From Pantoea sp. Lij88 (GTDB lineage Bacteria; Pseudomonadota; Gammaproteobacteria; Enterobacterales; Enterobacteriaceae), in NCBI RefSeq assembly GCF_030062155.1, contig NZ_CP118269.1, positions 3,879,518-3,943,517 of the forward strand: a stretch of DNA of 64,000 nucleotides. Reading direction: 5' to 3'. The position numbers and the translations under genes were made by a program. Positions 19,053-27,215 of this stretch are shown here, one piece after another. The notes beneath the pieces were generated by a model, which was not told the DNA's origin, did no database searches, and was given only the letters and a program-made list of their open reading frames with translations. Every line of letters begins with the position of its first letter. The first letter of the stretch is position 1.

Positions 19053-20072
19053 TTATTTCTTGTGACGTATGCGCGGGTTAACCACGCCATACAGCAGATC
19101 AACCAGCAGGTTGACCACAATAATCAGTACTGCCGTCAGCAGCACACCGCCCTGCACCACCGGATAGTCACGGCGCTGCAACGCTTCAATCAGCCAGCGA
19201 CCCAGACCCGGCCACGAGAAGATGGTTTCGGTCAGAATCGCGCCGGCCAGCAACGTGCCGACCTGCAGGCCGATCACCGTCACCACCGGCAGCATGGCGT
19301 TTCGCAGCGCATGCACCACGATCACACGCATCCGCGTCAGGCCTTTGGCGCGCGCCGTACGGATGTAATCTTCACCCAGTACTTCGAGCATTGCCGATCG
19401 CGTCATACGCACAATCACCGCCAGCGGGATGGTGCCCAGTACGATGGCAGGCAGAATCATGTGCATCACTGCATCGTGGAAGTCGCCCGGCTCACCCCAG
19501 AAGAAGGTGTCGATCAGCATAAAGCCGGTCAGCGGCATGCTGTCATCCAGGAAGACGGTGTCGCCGACTCGCCCGGAAACCGGTGTCAGGTTGAACTGAA
19601 CCGAGACCAGCATGATCAGCATGATGCCCCACCAGAAGATCGGCATGGAGTAGCCGGTCAGTGAGATACCCACGGCGGTGTGATCGAAAATCGAACCGCG
19701 CTTCACCGCCGCCAGAACCCCAACCGGGATACCAATGGCCACGGCAAATATCATGGCGCAGATGCCGAGTTCCAGCGTCGCTTTGAAGCGCGGAACAAAC
19801 TCATCCCAGACCGGGATGCGGCTCTTAAGGGAAATGCCCAGGTCGCCATGTAATACGCCGTTAATGTAGTGCAGGTACTGTTTCCACAGCGGCTGATCCA
19901 GCCCTAACAGCGCCATTAACTGTGCATGACGTTCAGGAGAAATACCGCGCTCGCCCGCCATGATCAGCACCGGATCGCCGGGGATCATATGAACAAACGC
20001 GAAGGTGAGTAATGTAATGCCGATAAACGTTGGGATGACAAGGCCCAGACGTCGGAGTATGAACTGCAGCAT
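19053..20072 (-). CDS. dppB: DppB, dipeptide ABC transporter permease
   Basis: The 339-residue protein starts MLQFILRRLGLVIPTFIGITLLTF, the usual first helix of DppB/OppB permeases, and has six predicted helices. The cytoplasmic loop TARAKGLTRMRVIVVHALRN is the EAA motif that contacts the ATPases, and the C-terminus ends VNPRIRHKK. It heads the permease/ATPase half of the operon, 170 bp after dppA, with a hairpin in the gap that would separate high dppA expression from the rest. Confidence 0.96.
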   Translation of the reverse strand: MLQFILRRLGLVIPTFIGITLLTFAFVHMIPGDPVLIMAGERGISPERHAQLMALLGLDQPLWKQYLHYINGVLHGDLGISLKSRIPVWDEFVPRFKATLELGICAMIFAVAIGIPVGVLAAVKRGSIFDHTAVGISLTGYSMPIFWWGIMLIMLVSVQFNLTPVSGRVGDTVFLDDSMPLTGFMLIDTFFWGEPGDFHDAVMHMILPAIVLGTIPLAVIVRMTRSAMLEVLGEDYIRTARAKGLTRMRVIVVHALRNAMLPVVTVIGLQVGTLLAGAILTETIFSWPGLGRWLIEALQRRDYPVVQGGVLLTAVLIIVVNLLVDLLYGVVNPRIRHKK

Positions 20073-20206
20073 AATCCGGGTTCTCTCTTGTCCGCGCGAC
20101 CGTCGCCGCGAGGGTTGTTATTGCTTACATCTGACGATCGGGTAGGCCCGACCGCGACGCAGACAGGCTGCGCCTCTACCGTTTCCAGTAAAACAGGGAG
20201 ATAAAG

Positions 20207-20231
20207 CCGGGGCGACGCGCAGCCGCCCCGG
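20207..20231 (-). terminator. Hairpin between dppA and dppB (attenuator or mRNA stabiliser)
   Basis: CCGGGGCG (20207-20214) pairs exactly with CGCCCCGG (20224-20231). On the minus strand it is followed by CTTTAT, too few T for a strong terminator. It sits 12 bp after the dppA stop, so it can lower read-through into dppBCDF and protect the dppA message, as the dppA-dppB intergenic hairpins do in other enterics. Confidence 0.65.
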
Positions 20232-20243
20232 AAAAGGCGACAA

Positions 20244-21854
20244 TTATTCTTTGATGTCTACCTGAGCAAAGTAGTGTCCGCCCAGCGGATCAACTTTGTA
20301 CCCGGAGACTTTCTTGCTGACCGGTTCGTATACCGTTGAGTGCGCGATCATCAGCGCCGGTACCTGGTCATGCATCACAACCTGTGCCTGTTTGTAGTAC
20401 TCGATACGCTTTGCCTGATCGGCAGTCGCGCGAGCGGGCTGAATCTGATCCTCGAAGGATTTATCACACCAGCGCGAGTAGTTAGAGCCATCTTTGGCCG
20501 CTGAACAGCTGAACAGGGTCGCCAGGAAGTTATCCGGATCCCCATTGTCGCCGGTCCAGCCCATCATGACGGTCTGATGCTCGCCCGCTTTAGCGCGTTT
20601 CAGATATTCGCCCCACTCGTAGGTCACGATTTTGGCTTTGACGCCAATTTTCGCCCAGTCGCTCTGAATCATTTCAGCCATGCGGCGTGCGTTCGGGTTG
20701 TACGGACGCTGAACCGGCATCGCCCACAGGTCGATAGAGAAACCGTCTGCCATGCCCGCTTCTTTCAGCAGGGCTTTGGCTTTCTCAGGATCGTAAGCGT
20801 AATCTTTCACCGCGTCGTTATAGCCCCACATTGTTGGTGGGATCAGGTTTTTAGCAGGCTGACCTGCACCCTGATAAACAGCGTCGATGATCGCCTTTTT
20901 GTTGACCGCCATGGTCAGTGCCTGACGCACTTTCAGGTTATCCAGCGGTTTTTTCTCAACGTTGTACGACAGATAGCCGACGTTCAGGCCAGCCTGCTCA
21001 TACAGGTTGATGTTTTTGTCCTGCTTCATACGCGCAATGTCAGCCGGGTTTGGATAAGGCATGACCTGACATTCGCCCTTCTGCAGCTTGGCGTAACGCA
21101 CTGACGCATCCGGGGTGATGGAGAAGACTAAGCGATCGATTTTCGGCTTGGTGCCCCAGTAATCCGGGTTAGCTTTGTAGAGGATGCGCGAATCTTTCTG
21201 GTACTGCAGCAGCTGGAACGGACCGGTACCGACCGGATTCAGGTCGACGTTTTGCGGCGTGCCCGCTTTCAGCATGTTGTCTGCGTACTCTTTCGACAGA
21301 ATCGAGGCGAAGTCCATGCCGAGGTCGGCAAGGAACGGCGATTCAGGGCGGGTCAGCACGAAGCGAACGGTGTTGTCGTCCACTTTTTCGATTTTGCTGA
21401 TCAGCTTAGGCATGTCCATGCCTTCGAAATATTCGTAGCTGCCGCCAGAGACGCCGTGATAGGCGTTGTTTTTATCCAGCTGGCGCTCAAAGGTGAACAC
21501 CACATCATCCGCGTTGAAGTCGCGCGTCGGTTTGAAATCTTTGGTGGTCTGCCACTTCACGCCTTTGCGCAGGTGGAAGGTGTAGGTTTTGCCGTCTTCG
21601 CTGACATCCCACTTCTCTGCCAGTGCCGCGTGCAGTTCGGTGGTGCCGATAGTGAACTCAACCAGTCGGTTGTAGATCTGACGTGAGCTGGCATCGTAGG
21701 TGGTGCCCGAGGTGAACAACTGCGGGTTAAAGCCTTCCGGAGAACCTTCAGAACAGTAAACGAGGGTTTTTGCCTGAACACCGGCGGCGACAGTCATAGC
21801 AATCAGGCTCAGACCGACCTTCAGCATCCCGGATTTAGCCAGGGAGTTGATCAT
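20244..21854 (-). CDS. dppA: DppA, periplasmic dipeptide-binding protein
   Basis: The 536-residue protein has a signal peptide (residues 1-28, cleavage after VQA) and the SBP_bac_5 fold, with KTLVYCSEGSPEGFNPQ at the mature N-terminus as in E. coli DppA. It captures dipeptides (and heme) and delivers them to DppBC. It is the promoter-proximal gene and is preceded by a C/A-rich leader that matches a GcvB target, so expression should drop when the GcvB sRNA is made in amino-acid-rich conditions. The SD GGAG is 8 bases before the ATG. Confidence 0.97.
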   Translation of the reverse strand: MINSLAKSGMLKVGLSLIAMTVAAGVQAKTLVYCSEGSPEGFNPQLFTSGTTYDASSRQIYNRLVEFTIGTTELHAALAEKWDVSEDGKTYTFHLRKGVKWQTTKDFKPTRDFNADDVVFTFERQLDKNNAYHGVSGGSYEYFEGMDMPKLISKIEKVDDNTVRFVLTRPESPFLADLGMDFASILSKEYADNMLKAGTPQNVDLNPVGTGPFQLLQYQKDSRILYKANPDYWGTKPKIDRLVFSITPDASVRYAKLQKGECQVMPYPNPADIARMKQDKNINLYEQAGLNVGYLSYNVEKKPLDNLKVRQALTMAVNKKAIIDAVYQGAGQPAKNLIPPTMWGYNDAVKDYAYDPEKAKALLKEAGMADGFSIDLWAMPVQRPYNPNARRMAEMIQSDWAKIGVKAKIVTYEWGEYLKRAKAGEHQTVMMGWTGDNGDPDNFLATLFSCSAAKDGSNYSRWCDKSFEDQIQPARATADQAKRIEYYKQAQVVMHDQVPALMIAHSTVYEPVSKKVSGYKVDPLGGHYFAQVDIKE

Positions 21855-21866
21855 GCTTTTGCTCCA

Positions 21867-21891
21867 TTGTGATGTGATGTTGTGTGTATTG
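21867..21891 (-). promoter_or_regulatory. C/A-rich GcvB sRNA target in the dppA leader
   Basis: On the minus strand the bases before the dppA SD are a run of CA and ACA units (CAATACACACAACATCACAT and on). G/U-rich region R1 of GcvB pairs with such a site just before the SD of dppA in Salmonella and E. coli. The site ends 12 bases before the start codon, next to the GGAG, so pairing would block ribosome binding. Confidence 0.7.
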
Positions 21892-22503
21892 CCTGACCTC
21901 TGATTTTTTTATGCGGTTCAGGCGTACCACCGAACAGGTGGTTAACGCGCGCGACGATTTTTTGTTATTTCAGATGCAGGTTGTGCATTCAGAAAATTCC
22001 GTAACTGCGCGTTTATTGACGCATCAATTTGTCAACAGTTGCAAAGAACGTCAATACAACGGTTACTTATTTACACAGAGTGTGAGGGATAGCATGCAAC
22101 GGTAATAAAAAGCCTTTCAGTCTAAAAGCCATACAATGCATAGCGCAGCTGGCCTGATTTCCGTGCTTTATGCTGGGTTGCCGTTCTATCGCTAGTGATT
22201 CTCACCGCTAAAAAACTTAAAGCTTTTACCGGCAAATGTTGAATAACTGAACGATTCACCGTGCGTTATGACGTTCACCCAGCGGAATATGCTGGTAAAG
22301 AAGCATAAGAAATCAGCATGTTGCCGCTTTCGGTCATAAGAAGAATGTGTCGCGAATTATGATCGCATCTCTTGTATGCCAAGGCCTGCCAGCGGGAAAG
22401 TGGCGATAACAATGGCGGGTAAGCGGAACGCGCGGCGGGTGGGGTTTACTGGAACTTTCTGGAAAGTGGCGAAGCGAACAACAAGAGAAGGTAAGCGGGA
22501 GTG
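21892..22503 (-). promoter_or_regulatory. dppA upstream region, no gene seen
   Basis: About 600 bp with no credible gene. A hairpin ACCACC-gaaca-GGTGGT at 21926-21942 lies in what should be the dppA 5' leader. The rest is mixed AT-rich sequence that probably holds the dppA promoter. The small plus-strand ORF at 21884-22105 has no family features and no SD. Confidence 0.5.
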
Positions 22504-22720
22504 GCGATCAGATCGAGATCTGCTTCAGGGACACGGGCAGCTCGGAAAGTCGCTTAAACCATCCCTGGACGCTCGGCCGTAAGAAAGTGCCTGCTTAGCG
22601 GTCAGATTGAGATCTGCTTCAGGGACACGGGCAGATCGGAAAGTCGCTTAAACCATCCATGGACGCTCGGCCCACGCCGTCCCTGGCGTGGGACGCTTTC
22701 CTCCTCTGCCCGTGTCCCCT
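22504..22720. repeat. Structured palindromic element with a partial direct duplicate (element A)
   Basis: Two 75-bp direct copies, 22504-22578 and 22598-22672, differ at 4 positions and have a 94-bp period. The second continues into a long fold: GGGACACGGGCAGA (22622-22635) pairs with TCTGCCCGTGTCCC (22705-22718), GGAAAG (22638-22643) with CTTTCC (22696-22701), and CCCACGCC (22671-22678) with GGCGTGGG (22685-22692). The first copy has only the left arm, so it must lie idle or compete for the same right arm. No ORF fits. It could be a mobile miniature repeat or a structured RNA. Confidence 0.75.
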
Positions 22721-22825
22721 CCGCCTTGAGCTTATGCGCTGCGGTTAGATGCACTCGGGTTTAGAACTGTCAGCCGTATGAAGTGCTTCTGTAAGTTTCA
22801 AATGCGTCTGCCAGACGTGAAGCGA

Positions 22826-22928
22826 AGGGAGCATACGCCTGCAGCAAAGCATAGCGGGCCATGGATGGCTCGCGCAGAGCCCGCCAGGGATGGCGGTTTT
22901 GCGTCTTTGCGGAAGGCGTATGCTCCCT
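22826..22928. repeat. Structured palindromic element with 15-bp terminal inverted repeats (element B)
   Basis: The ends AGGGAGCATACGCCT (22826-22840) and AGGCGTATGCTCCCT (22914-22928) are exact inverted repeats. Inside, GCAAAG (22844-22849) pairs with CTTTGC (22905-22910), and two hairpins GGCTC/GAGCC (22867-22881) and CCGCC/GGCGG (22881-22896) fill the middle. The whole looks like a cruciform or branched RNA fold of about 103 nt. It lacks a transposase ORF and lies 52 bp from the tRNA terminator. Shared CCATCC and CCCTGG words suggest kinship with element A. Confidence 0.75.
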
Positions 22929-22980
22929 GAAGCCCGCACAGTGCTAATTCTTTGCCTGCCCATGACTTTTCTACAGACGA

Positions 22981-23009
22981 AAAAAAACCTGTCTTTTCAG
23001 ACAGGTTTT
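22981..23009 (-). terminator. Terminator of the tRNA-Pro gene
   Basis: On the minus strand AAAACCTGTC-tgaaaa-GACAGGTTTT is followed by more T, starting 9 nt after the tRNA CCA end. Strong intrinsic terminator. Confidence 0.92.
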
Positions 23010-23017
23010 CTTAAATA

Positions 23018-23094
23018 TGGTCGGCGAGAGAGGATTCGAACCTCCGACCCACTGGTCCCAAACCAGTTGCGCTACCAAGCTGCGCTACTCGCCG
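23018..23094 (-). tRNA. tRNA-Pro, anticodon UGG
   Basis: The 77-nt gene folds as a full cloverleaf: acceptor CGGCGAG/CTCGCCG, anticodon stem ACTGG/CCAGT with loop TTTGGGA (anticodon TGG), T arm GGAGG-TTCGAAT-CCTCT and an encoded CCA. As far as I recall the sequence equals E. coli proM, yet the gene sits between dppA and eptB, where E. coli carries proK (anticodon CGG). It has its own promoter and terminator. Confidence 0.97.
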
Positions 23095-23104
23095 ATGGGG
23101 GCGC

Positions 23105-23133
23105 ATGTTACTGCTACCCCCGATCAGCGTCAA
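23105..23133 (-). promoter_or_regulatory. tRNA-Pro promoter
   Basis: On the minus strand TTGACG (23128-23133), a 17-bp spacer and TAACAT (23105-23110) form a near-consensus sigma-70 promoter. It is followed by the GC-rich discriminator GCGCCCCC, typical of stringently controlled stable RNA genes. The tRNA 5' end is 11 bp downstream. Confidence 0.82.
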
Positions 23134-23219
23134 CCGCTTTTTATGCTTTTGCCGCTAATCGCCTGGAAAGCACGCGGTTACCGGAAATTAACCGCCGGCC
23201 CTGCCCTTTTCGCTCACTA

Positions 23220-24911
23220 TTACAGCGCTTTAGCCTGATCTTTAGCCGGGGCCTGACACCAGTTGTTCGCCGGGTTAATGCCGCCATCTGGCGAGGTATA
23301 ACCCAGACAGCCCAGGATGGTATCGAACAACTCAACGTGGCGATGGGTCCGGCCTACACGCTGCTGCGCCTGCAGACGCTCAAAGTTGCTGCGGTTCTGA
23401 CTGTCTTCCAGATACTTATCTGACGCCCAGACCATCATCGGTACGCGGAACTGCTCAGGCGGTGCCATCTCACGCGGTGTGCCGTGCAGATGCATATTCT
23501 CGCTGATCGACTCACCGTGATCTGAGGCGTAGAAGACGATCGCCTTCTTATCACGCAGCTGATCCAGCACGCTATCCAGCATGCTATCGACATACAGCAC
23601 CGAGTTGTCATAAGCGTTGATCAACTGCGCTTTGCTGCAGGTCTCATCGACGCCCATACACTCCGGCTGATACTTCGCGAAGCTGCGCGGATAACGCTGG
23701 GAATAGAGGTAATGCGACCCTTTGGTGTGCAACACGATCAGATGCTTACCTTTCGGGAAACGATCCAGTGAGGCTTTCATCTCCGGCACCAGCAGCATGT
23801 CATCCACCGATTTGCCCTGATTACGCTTCTCTGAACCAATCTGCTCACGGAAGGCAAAGTTGTTGGCATTGATGTTGTCGTAGAACCAGACTTCGCTCTG
23901 CATCGCAAACAGCTCAGAGGTGAAGCCCAGCTCTCGCATCACCGCAAACACGTTCTGCTCTTTCAGCGTACGGCCAGGGTTATCCATGGTGCCGCCTTCG
24001 CGCACGAACATGCAGCGCAGCGACAGCTTGGTCGCGGTATCACAGGATTGGCCGCGGAACGCTACCAGGTTCTTCTCTTTCGACAGCTTCGGCGTCGTGT
24101 CACGCTCGTAGCCCAGCATCCCCATGTGATCCCAGCGGGTGGTTTCGCCAATCACAAACACCACATAGGTATCGTCCAGCCCGGCAGGCGCAACGTAGGT
24201 AAACTTCTTCGCCGGATCCAGCAGTTCCTCGCTATTCAGCGACTCATCCACGCGGGTCCAGGCAAACAGGCCCACAGCCGCCAGCCAGTTCGAAGGAAGA
24301 TAAGAGTGCGCCACCACACCGCCGTAGCTCGGCAGATCGACGTTGGTGATCTCTTCGTTATGCTTCTGCAGCTTGTCCAGAAAACGAATCGGTAGCCAGA
24401 CCAGCGCCACGCAGAGCAGCATAATCACGGTTGGCTTGAGACGCTGTCCCGGCGTACGCAGCTGTTCATTCAGCGTCATGCTCAGCTTATTACGCCAGAT
24501 CATCAGCAGCGGCAGCGCGCTGACCAGCACCATCCACAGAATGAAATGGTAGCCCACCACCTCTTTAGAGAGATCGGTATCGGTGGTCATCACCGAAGCC
24601 ACAATGCCGTAGCCAATCACAACGTTGAAAAACGCCATGTAATAGCCAGCAGCAACAGAAATCAGAACAATCAGCGTGGCCAGCACGCGATAAAACCACT
24701 TTCCACCCAACGACAGCAGCCGCATCAGGAAGAAGGTCAGCAGCACAATGGCCACCACCTCGGTAGCGGCAGTCAGCCAGTTTGTTATCGTAGAGTGTTT
24801 GAGAAAACCATCAAAGCGACGATAGAAAATCGGTAAATTCAATAAGATACCGAGATAGAGCGCCAGCAATAGCGATAGCTTCTGCTGAGTCAGGGTTTTA
24901 ATGTAATTCAT
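23220..24911 (-). CDS. eptB: EptB, Kdo(2)-lipid A phosphoethanolamine 7''-transferase
   Basis: Starting at 24911 (MNYIKTLTQQKL) the protein is 563 residues, exactly the E. coli EptB length; the open frame runs 83 codons further upstream without family similarity. It has five N-terminal membrane helices and a periplasmic sulfatase-like domain with the metal/nucleophile motif GETTRWDHMG and the late motif YASDHGES. EptB adds phosphoethanolamine to the outer Kdo of LPS, lowering surface charge. In E. coli it is controlled by sigma E and the sRNAs MgrR and ArcZ; no such site was proven here. The SD is weak: GGAG lies about 16 bases upstream. Confidence 0.95.
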   Translation of the reverse strand: MNYIKTLTQQKLSLLLALYLGILLNLPIFYRRFDGFLKHSTITNWLTAATEVVAIVLLTFFLMRLLSLGGKWFYRVLATLIVLISVAAGYYMAFFNVVIGYGIVASVMTTDTDLSKEVVGYHFILWMVLVSALPLLMIWRNKLSMTLNEQLRTPGQRLKPTVIMLLCVALVWLPIRFLDKLQKHNEEITNVDLPSYGGVVAHSYLPSNWLAAVGLFAWTRVDESLNSEELLDPAKKFTYVAPAGLDDTYVVFVIGETTRWDHMGMLGYERDTTPKLSKEKNLVAFRGQSCDTATKLSLRCMFVREGGTMDNPGRTLKEQNVFAVMRELGFTSELFAMQSEVWFYDNINANNFAFREQIGSEKRNQGKSVDDMLLVPEMKASLDRFPKGKHLIVLHTKGSHYLYSQRYPRSFAKYQPECMGVDETCSKAQLINAYDNSVLYVDSMLDSVLDQLRDKKAIVFYASDHGESISENMHLHGTPREMAPPEQFRVPMMVWASDKYLEDSQNRSNFERLQAQQRVGRTHRHVELFDTILGCLGYTSPDGGINPANNWCQAPAKDQAKAL

Positions 24912-25190
24912 GAAAAAAGGTGTTTCTCCGGTGTGAAGCGCTTGACCAAATCTTTTATGTGACTGCCGAAACGCGGCAGAGTTCGCTGAAAAGCGGACCG
25001 GACAAGATGAAGGAAAATTCTGAACGGATTTATGGGCTATAACGCGAGGTGGCTCAGTAAAACATGGGTGCGTTTTAGAGACCAGAAAATAATCGTTGCC
25101 GACCTGATTAGCACATTTTTTGTGCACGGCGGAGAGCAGAGGCCGGGCGGTCTGGCGCAAAGGACAGGTAATGGAAGGATTAAAGGGTGA
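24912..25190 (-). promoter_or_regulatory. eptB upstream region
   Basis: About 280 bp between eptB and the ohr terminator. The frame upstream of eptB stays open here, but the translation has no recognisable features, so I read it as leader and promoter. No clear operator seen. Confidence 0.4.
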
Positions 25191-25222
25191 AAAAAGGGCG
25201 GGCCTGATGGTGTCAGGCCCGC
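25191..25222 (-). terminator. Terminator of ohr
   Basis: GCGGGCCTGA (25198-25207) pairs with TCAGGCCCGC (25213-25222); on the minus strand CCTTTTTTC follows. It begins 8 bp after the ohr stop. Confidence 0.9.
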
Positions 25223-25229
25223 AGCACGC

Positions 25230-25658
25230 TTAGCGAATGATGTTCAGCGTGACGTCGATGTTGTTGCGGGTAGCGTTTGAGTAAGGACACACGATGTGCG
25301 CCGCATCAACCAGCTTCTGCGCTTCGGCTTCATCCATTCCTGGCAGATGAATATTCAGCGTCGCTTCGATACCGAAACCATTCGGAATCGGGCCGATACC
25401 GACTTCACCTTCGATCCACGCGTCTTTCGGCATGGCGATTTTGTCGCGGCCCGCAACAAACTTCATCGCACCGATGAAGCAGGCTGAGTAACCCGCAGCA
25501 AACAGCTGCTCAGGGTTAGTCACTTCGCCGCCTGCACCGCCCATCTCTTTTGGCACACCCAGTTTCACGTCCAGTACACCGTCAGAAGAGGTTGCACGAC
25601 CATCACGACCACCGGTTGCTTTGGCTTTGGCGCGGTAAACTACTTGTTCTAAAGACAT
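25230..25658 (-). CDS. ohr: Ohr, organic hydroperoxide reductase
   Basis: The 142-residue protein has all Ohr catalytic residues: Arg18, Glu50 in [14 protein letters not shown], Cys60 and Cys124 in VCPYSNAT. Ohr reduces fatty-acid and other organic peroxides in the cytosol using lipoylated proteins as electron donors. It lies downstream of ohrR in the same orientation with 95 bp between, enough for its own promoter. That gap holds two ATTTAA blocks that may mark an OhrR operator, and a GC-rich inverted repeat near the ohrR stop. Confidence 0.95.
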   Translation of the reverse strand: MSLEQVVYRAKAKATGGRDGRATSSDGVLDVKLGVPKEMGGAGGEVTNPEQLFAAGYSACFIGAMKFVAGRDKIAMPKDAWIEGEVGIGPIPNGFGIEATLNIHLPGMDEAEAQKLVDAAHIVCPYSNATRNNIDVTLNIIR

Positions 25659-25753
25659 GACATTTCTCCGTTACGCTATTTAATCGCCCGCTACTTATTT
25701 AACCGTAATCAGGCGGTGAGGTTCAACGGGTGCAGCGCACCCGTCAGCAATGT

Positions 25754-26218
25754 TTATCGTGACTGGTTCAGGTTATCCCGTAACCCATCCAGCTGTAATT
25801 TCAGCGCCAGCAAGGCATCATCGTCACAGGCGGTGGCACATTTCACCGCTTCAGGAATCGCTTCAGCCTTAATCCGCAGCGCGCGGCCAGCCTCAGTCAG
25901 CGTGACCGCCACCTGGCGCTCATCCTGGCGGGTGCGCTGGCGGTTAATCAGACCTGCGTTTTCCAGCCGCTTCAGCAGTGGCGTTAATGTTGCCGAGTCT
26001 AAAAAAAGCTGCTCGCCAATCTCAGACACCGTGACATCGTCTTTTTGCCATAACACCAGCATCACCAGATATTGCGGGTAAGTAATGTCGAGCTGGCTCA
26101 GCAACTGGCGATAGACTTTATTCATCGCCAGGTTGGCAGAATAAAGCGCAAAGCAGAGTTGCTGATCGACCAACAGTGGCATCGGTTTCACTTTTTTGTC
26201 ATCTTGATCACAGTTCAT
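25754..26218 (-). CDS. ohrR: OhrR, peroxide-sensing MarR-family repressor
   Basis: With the start at 26218 (MNCDQDD) the product is 154 residues. The reactive Cys22 in [11 protein letters not shown] and Cys127 match the two-Cys Xanthomonas OhrR type, and a further Cys131 is present. A winged helix follows, with [23 protein letters not shown] as the recognition region and RQDERQV as the wing. OhrR represses ohr until oxidised by organic peroxide. The longer frame upstream (to 26323) overlaps the next gene and lacks similarity. Confidence 0.94.
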   Translation of the reverse strand: MNCDQDDKKVKPMPLLVDQQLCFALYSANLAMNKVYRQLLSQLDITYPQYLVMLVLWQKDDVTVSEIGEQLFLDSATLTPLLKRLENAGLINRQRTRQDERQVAVTLTEAGRALRIKAEAIPEAVKCATACDDDALLALKLQLDGLRDNLNQSR

Positions 26219-26233
26219 GGGAATTAATATAGA

Positions 26234-26243
26234 TAGCGCGCTA
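26234..26243. promoter_or_regulatory. Palindrome between ohrR and the divergent HD gene
   Basis: TAGCGCGCTA is a perfect 10-bp palindrome inside an imperfect longer one (TATAGA...AGATAA). It is 16 bp from the ohrR start and 40 bp from the HD gene start. A MarR-type dimer site is plausible, which would place both genes under OhrR. Confidence 0.4.
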
Positions 26244-26282
26244 GATAATTGCAAGCAAACTTTTGGGGTCAGGGGGAAAAGC

Positions 26283-26879
26283 ATGCAGGATTCACTGGAA
26301 GAACAGGCGCGTCGATTCGCCACCGAGGCACATGCCAGTGCCGGTCAGCGCCGCAAGTATACCGATGAACCGTACATTGTTCATCCGGCCGCGGTGGTGG
26401 AACTGGTGCGCAGCGTCAGTCATGATGAGGCGTTGTTAGCGGCAGCCTGGCTGCACGATACCGTGGAAGATACTGCCACGACCCGGGGTGATATCGAAGC
26501 CCATTTTGGCGCACGCGTGGCCAGCCTGGTTGAGATGCTGACCGACAGCACACCCGCAGCGGCAAAGAATCGCGCGGCCCGCAAACTGGCGCACTTCCGC
26601 CATACGGCCAGCGCCAGTCCTGAGGCCCAGACCATCAAACTGGCTGACATCATCGATAATACCCGCGCGATTGTGCGTTTTGACCCTGACTTTGCACGGG
26701 TCTACCTGGTGGAAAAGCAGATACAGATTGAGCTGCTGAAACAGGGAGATGCGCAGTTATGGCAGCAGGCTTCAGCGATCATTGAAAGCGGACTCGCCCA
26801 GTTGCGGGAGCCGCCCTACAGCGTGCCGGAGAGCTGGTTTGTGAAACAGGCCGCTAAATACAGCGAAATACACGCATAA
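26283..26879 (+). CDS. Stand-alone HD hydrolase of the MESH1 / small alarmone hydrolase type
   Basis: The start at 26283 is set by the SD AGGGGG seven bases upstream; the product is 198 residues. It consists of one HD domain with RelA/SpoT hydrolase marks: EPYIVHP (His34), LHDTVEDT (His58-Asp59, Glu62-Asp63) and [10 protein letters not shown] (Asp122, Asn126). No synthetase, TGS or ACT domain follows. Such single-domain proteins hydrolyse (p)ppGpp or, in animals, also NADPH; the substrate here is unknown. It diverges from ohrR by 64 bp, hinting at a link between peroxide sensing and nucleotide turnover. It could instead be a generic metal-dependent phosphohydrolase. Confidence 0.8.
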   Translation: MQDSLEEQARRFATEAHASAGQRRKYTDEPYIVHPAAVVELVRSVSHDEALLAAAWLHDTVEDTATTRGDIEAHFGARVASLVEMLTDSTPAAAKNRAARKLAHFRHTASASPEAQTIKLADIIDNTRAIVRFDPDFARVYLVEKQIQIELLKQGDAQLWQQASAIIESGLAQLREPPYSVPESWFVKQAAKYSEIHA

Positions 26880-26882
26880 AAA

Positions 26883-26905
26883 AACCCGCCAGCGGCGGGT
26901 TCTTT
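26883..26905. terminator. Bidirectional terminator between the HD gene and yiaG
   Basis: AACCCGCC-agc-GGCGGGTT (26883-26901) is flanked by a T-rich tract on the right and an A run on the left, so it can serve both convergent genes. Confidence 0.88.
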
Positions 26906-26918
26906 TCGGGATACCTGA

Positions 26919-27215
26919 TTATTCAAGCAACTGGCGTCCCAGATAGGGATTAGCCTGTAATAATTTCATCAGTTTCTGCGCCGTCGCGGAAGGACGGGTA
27001 CGCCGGGCTTCCCAGCTTTTCACGGAAGAAACGCTCACGCCCATCACTTTTGCAAACTCATCAACCTGCATGCCTGTCATCTCACGCAGACGCTGCGGCT
27101 CTGGCTGGGCGGGTTGCTGACGCTGAATAAGTAACTCGGCGGCGCGATCATCACGTGTCAAAACAATCTGCTCAAGGCTGCTGAGCAATTCAAACATCGG
27201 GTCTTTTAATTCCAT
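26919..27215 (-). CDS. yiaG: YiaG, XRE-family small DNA-binding protein
   Basis: The 98-residue protein begins MELKDPMFELLSSLEQIV and has a C-terminal helix-turn-helix (EFAKVMGVSVSSVKSWEARRTRPS) followed by LMKLLQANP. E. coli YiaG (96 aa) has the same start and the same HTH arrangement. It resembles the antitoxin-type HTH of HigA, but no toxin gene lies beside it. The SD AAGGAG is well placed. Target genes are unknown. In E. coli yiaG neighbours cspA; no cold-shock gene was found next to it here. Confidence 0.9.
   Translation of the reverse strand: MELKDPMFELLSSLEQIVLTRDDRAAELLIQRQQPAQPEPQRLREMTGMQVDEFAKVMGVSVSSVKSWEARRTRPSATAQKLMKLLQANPYLGRQLLE

Noticed and set aside
18843..19664. 273-codon plus-strand ORF
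   Set aside because: It is antisense to dppC/dppB and His/Gln-rich, the usual shadow signature here.
22504..22672. CRISPR-like direct repeat
   Set aside because: Only two copies of 75 bp with 19 bp between them, no spacer pattern and no cas genes.
23018..23094. tRNA-Pro as an integrated-element attachment site
   Set aside because: No integrase gene and no duplicated tRNA 3' end were seen on either side.
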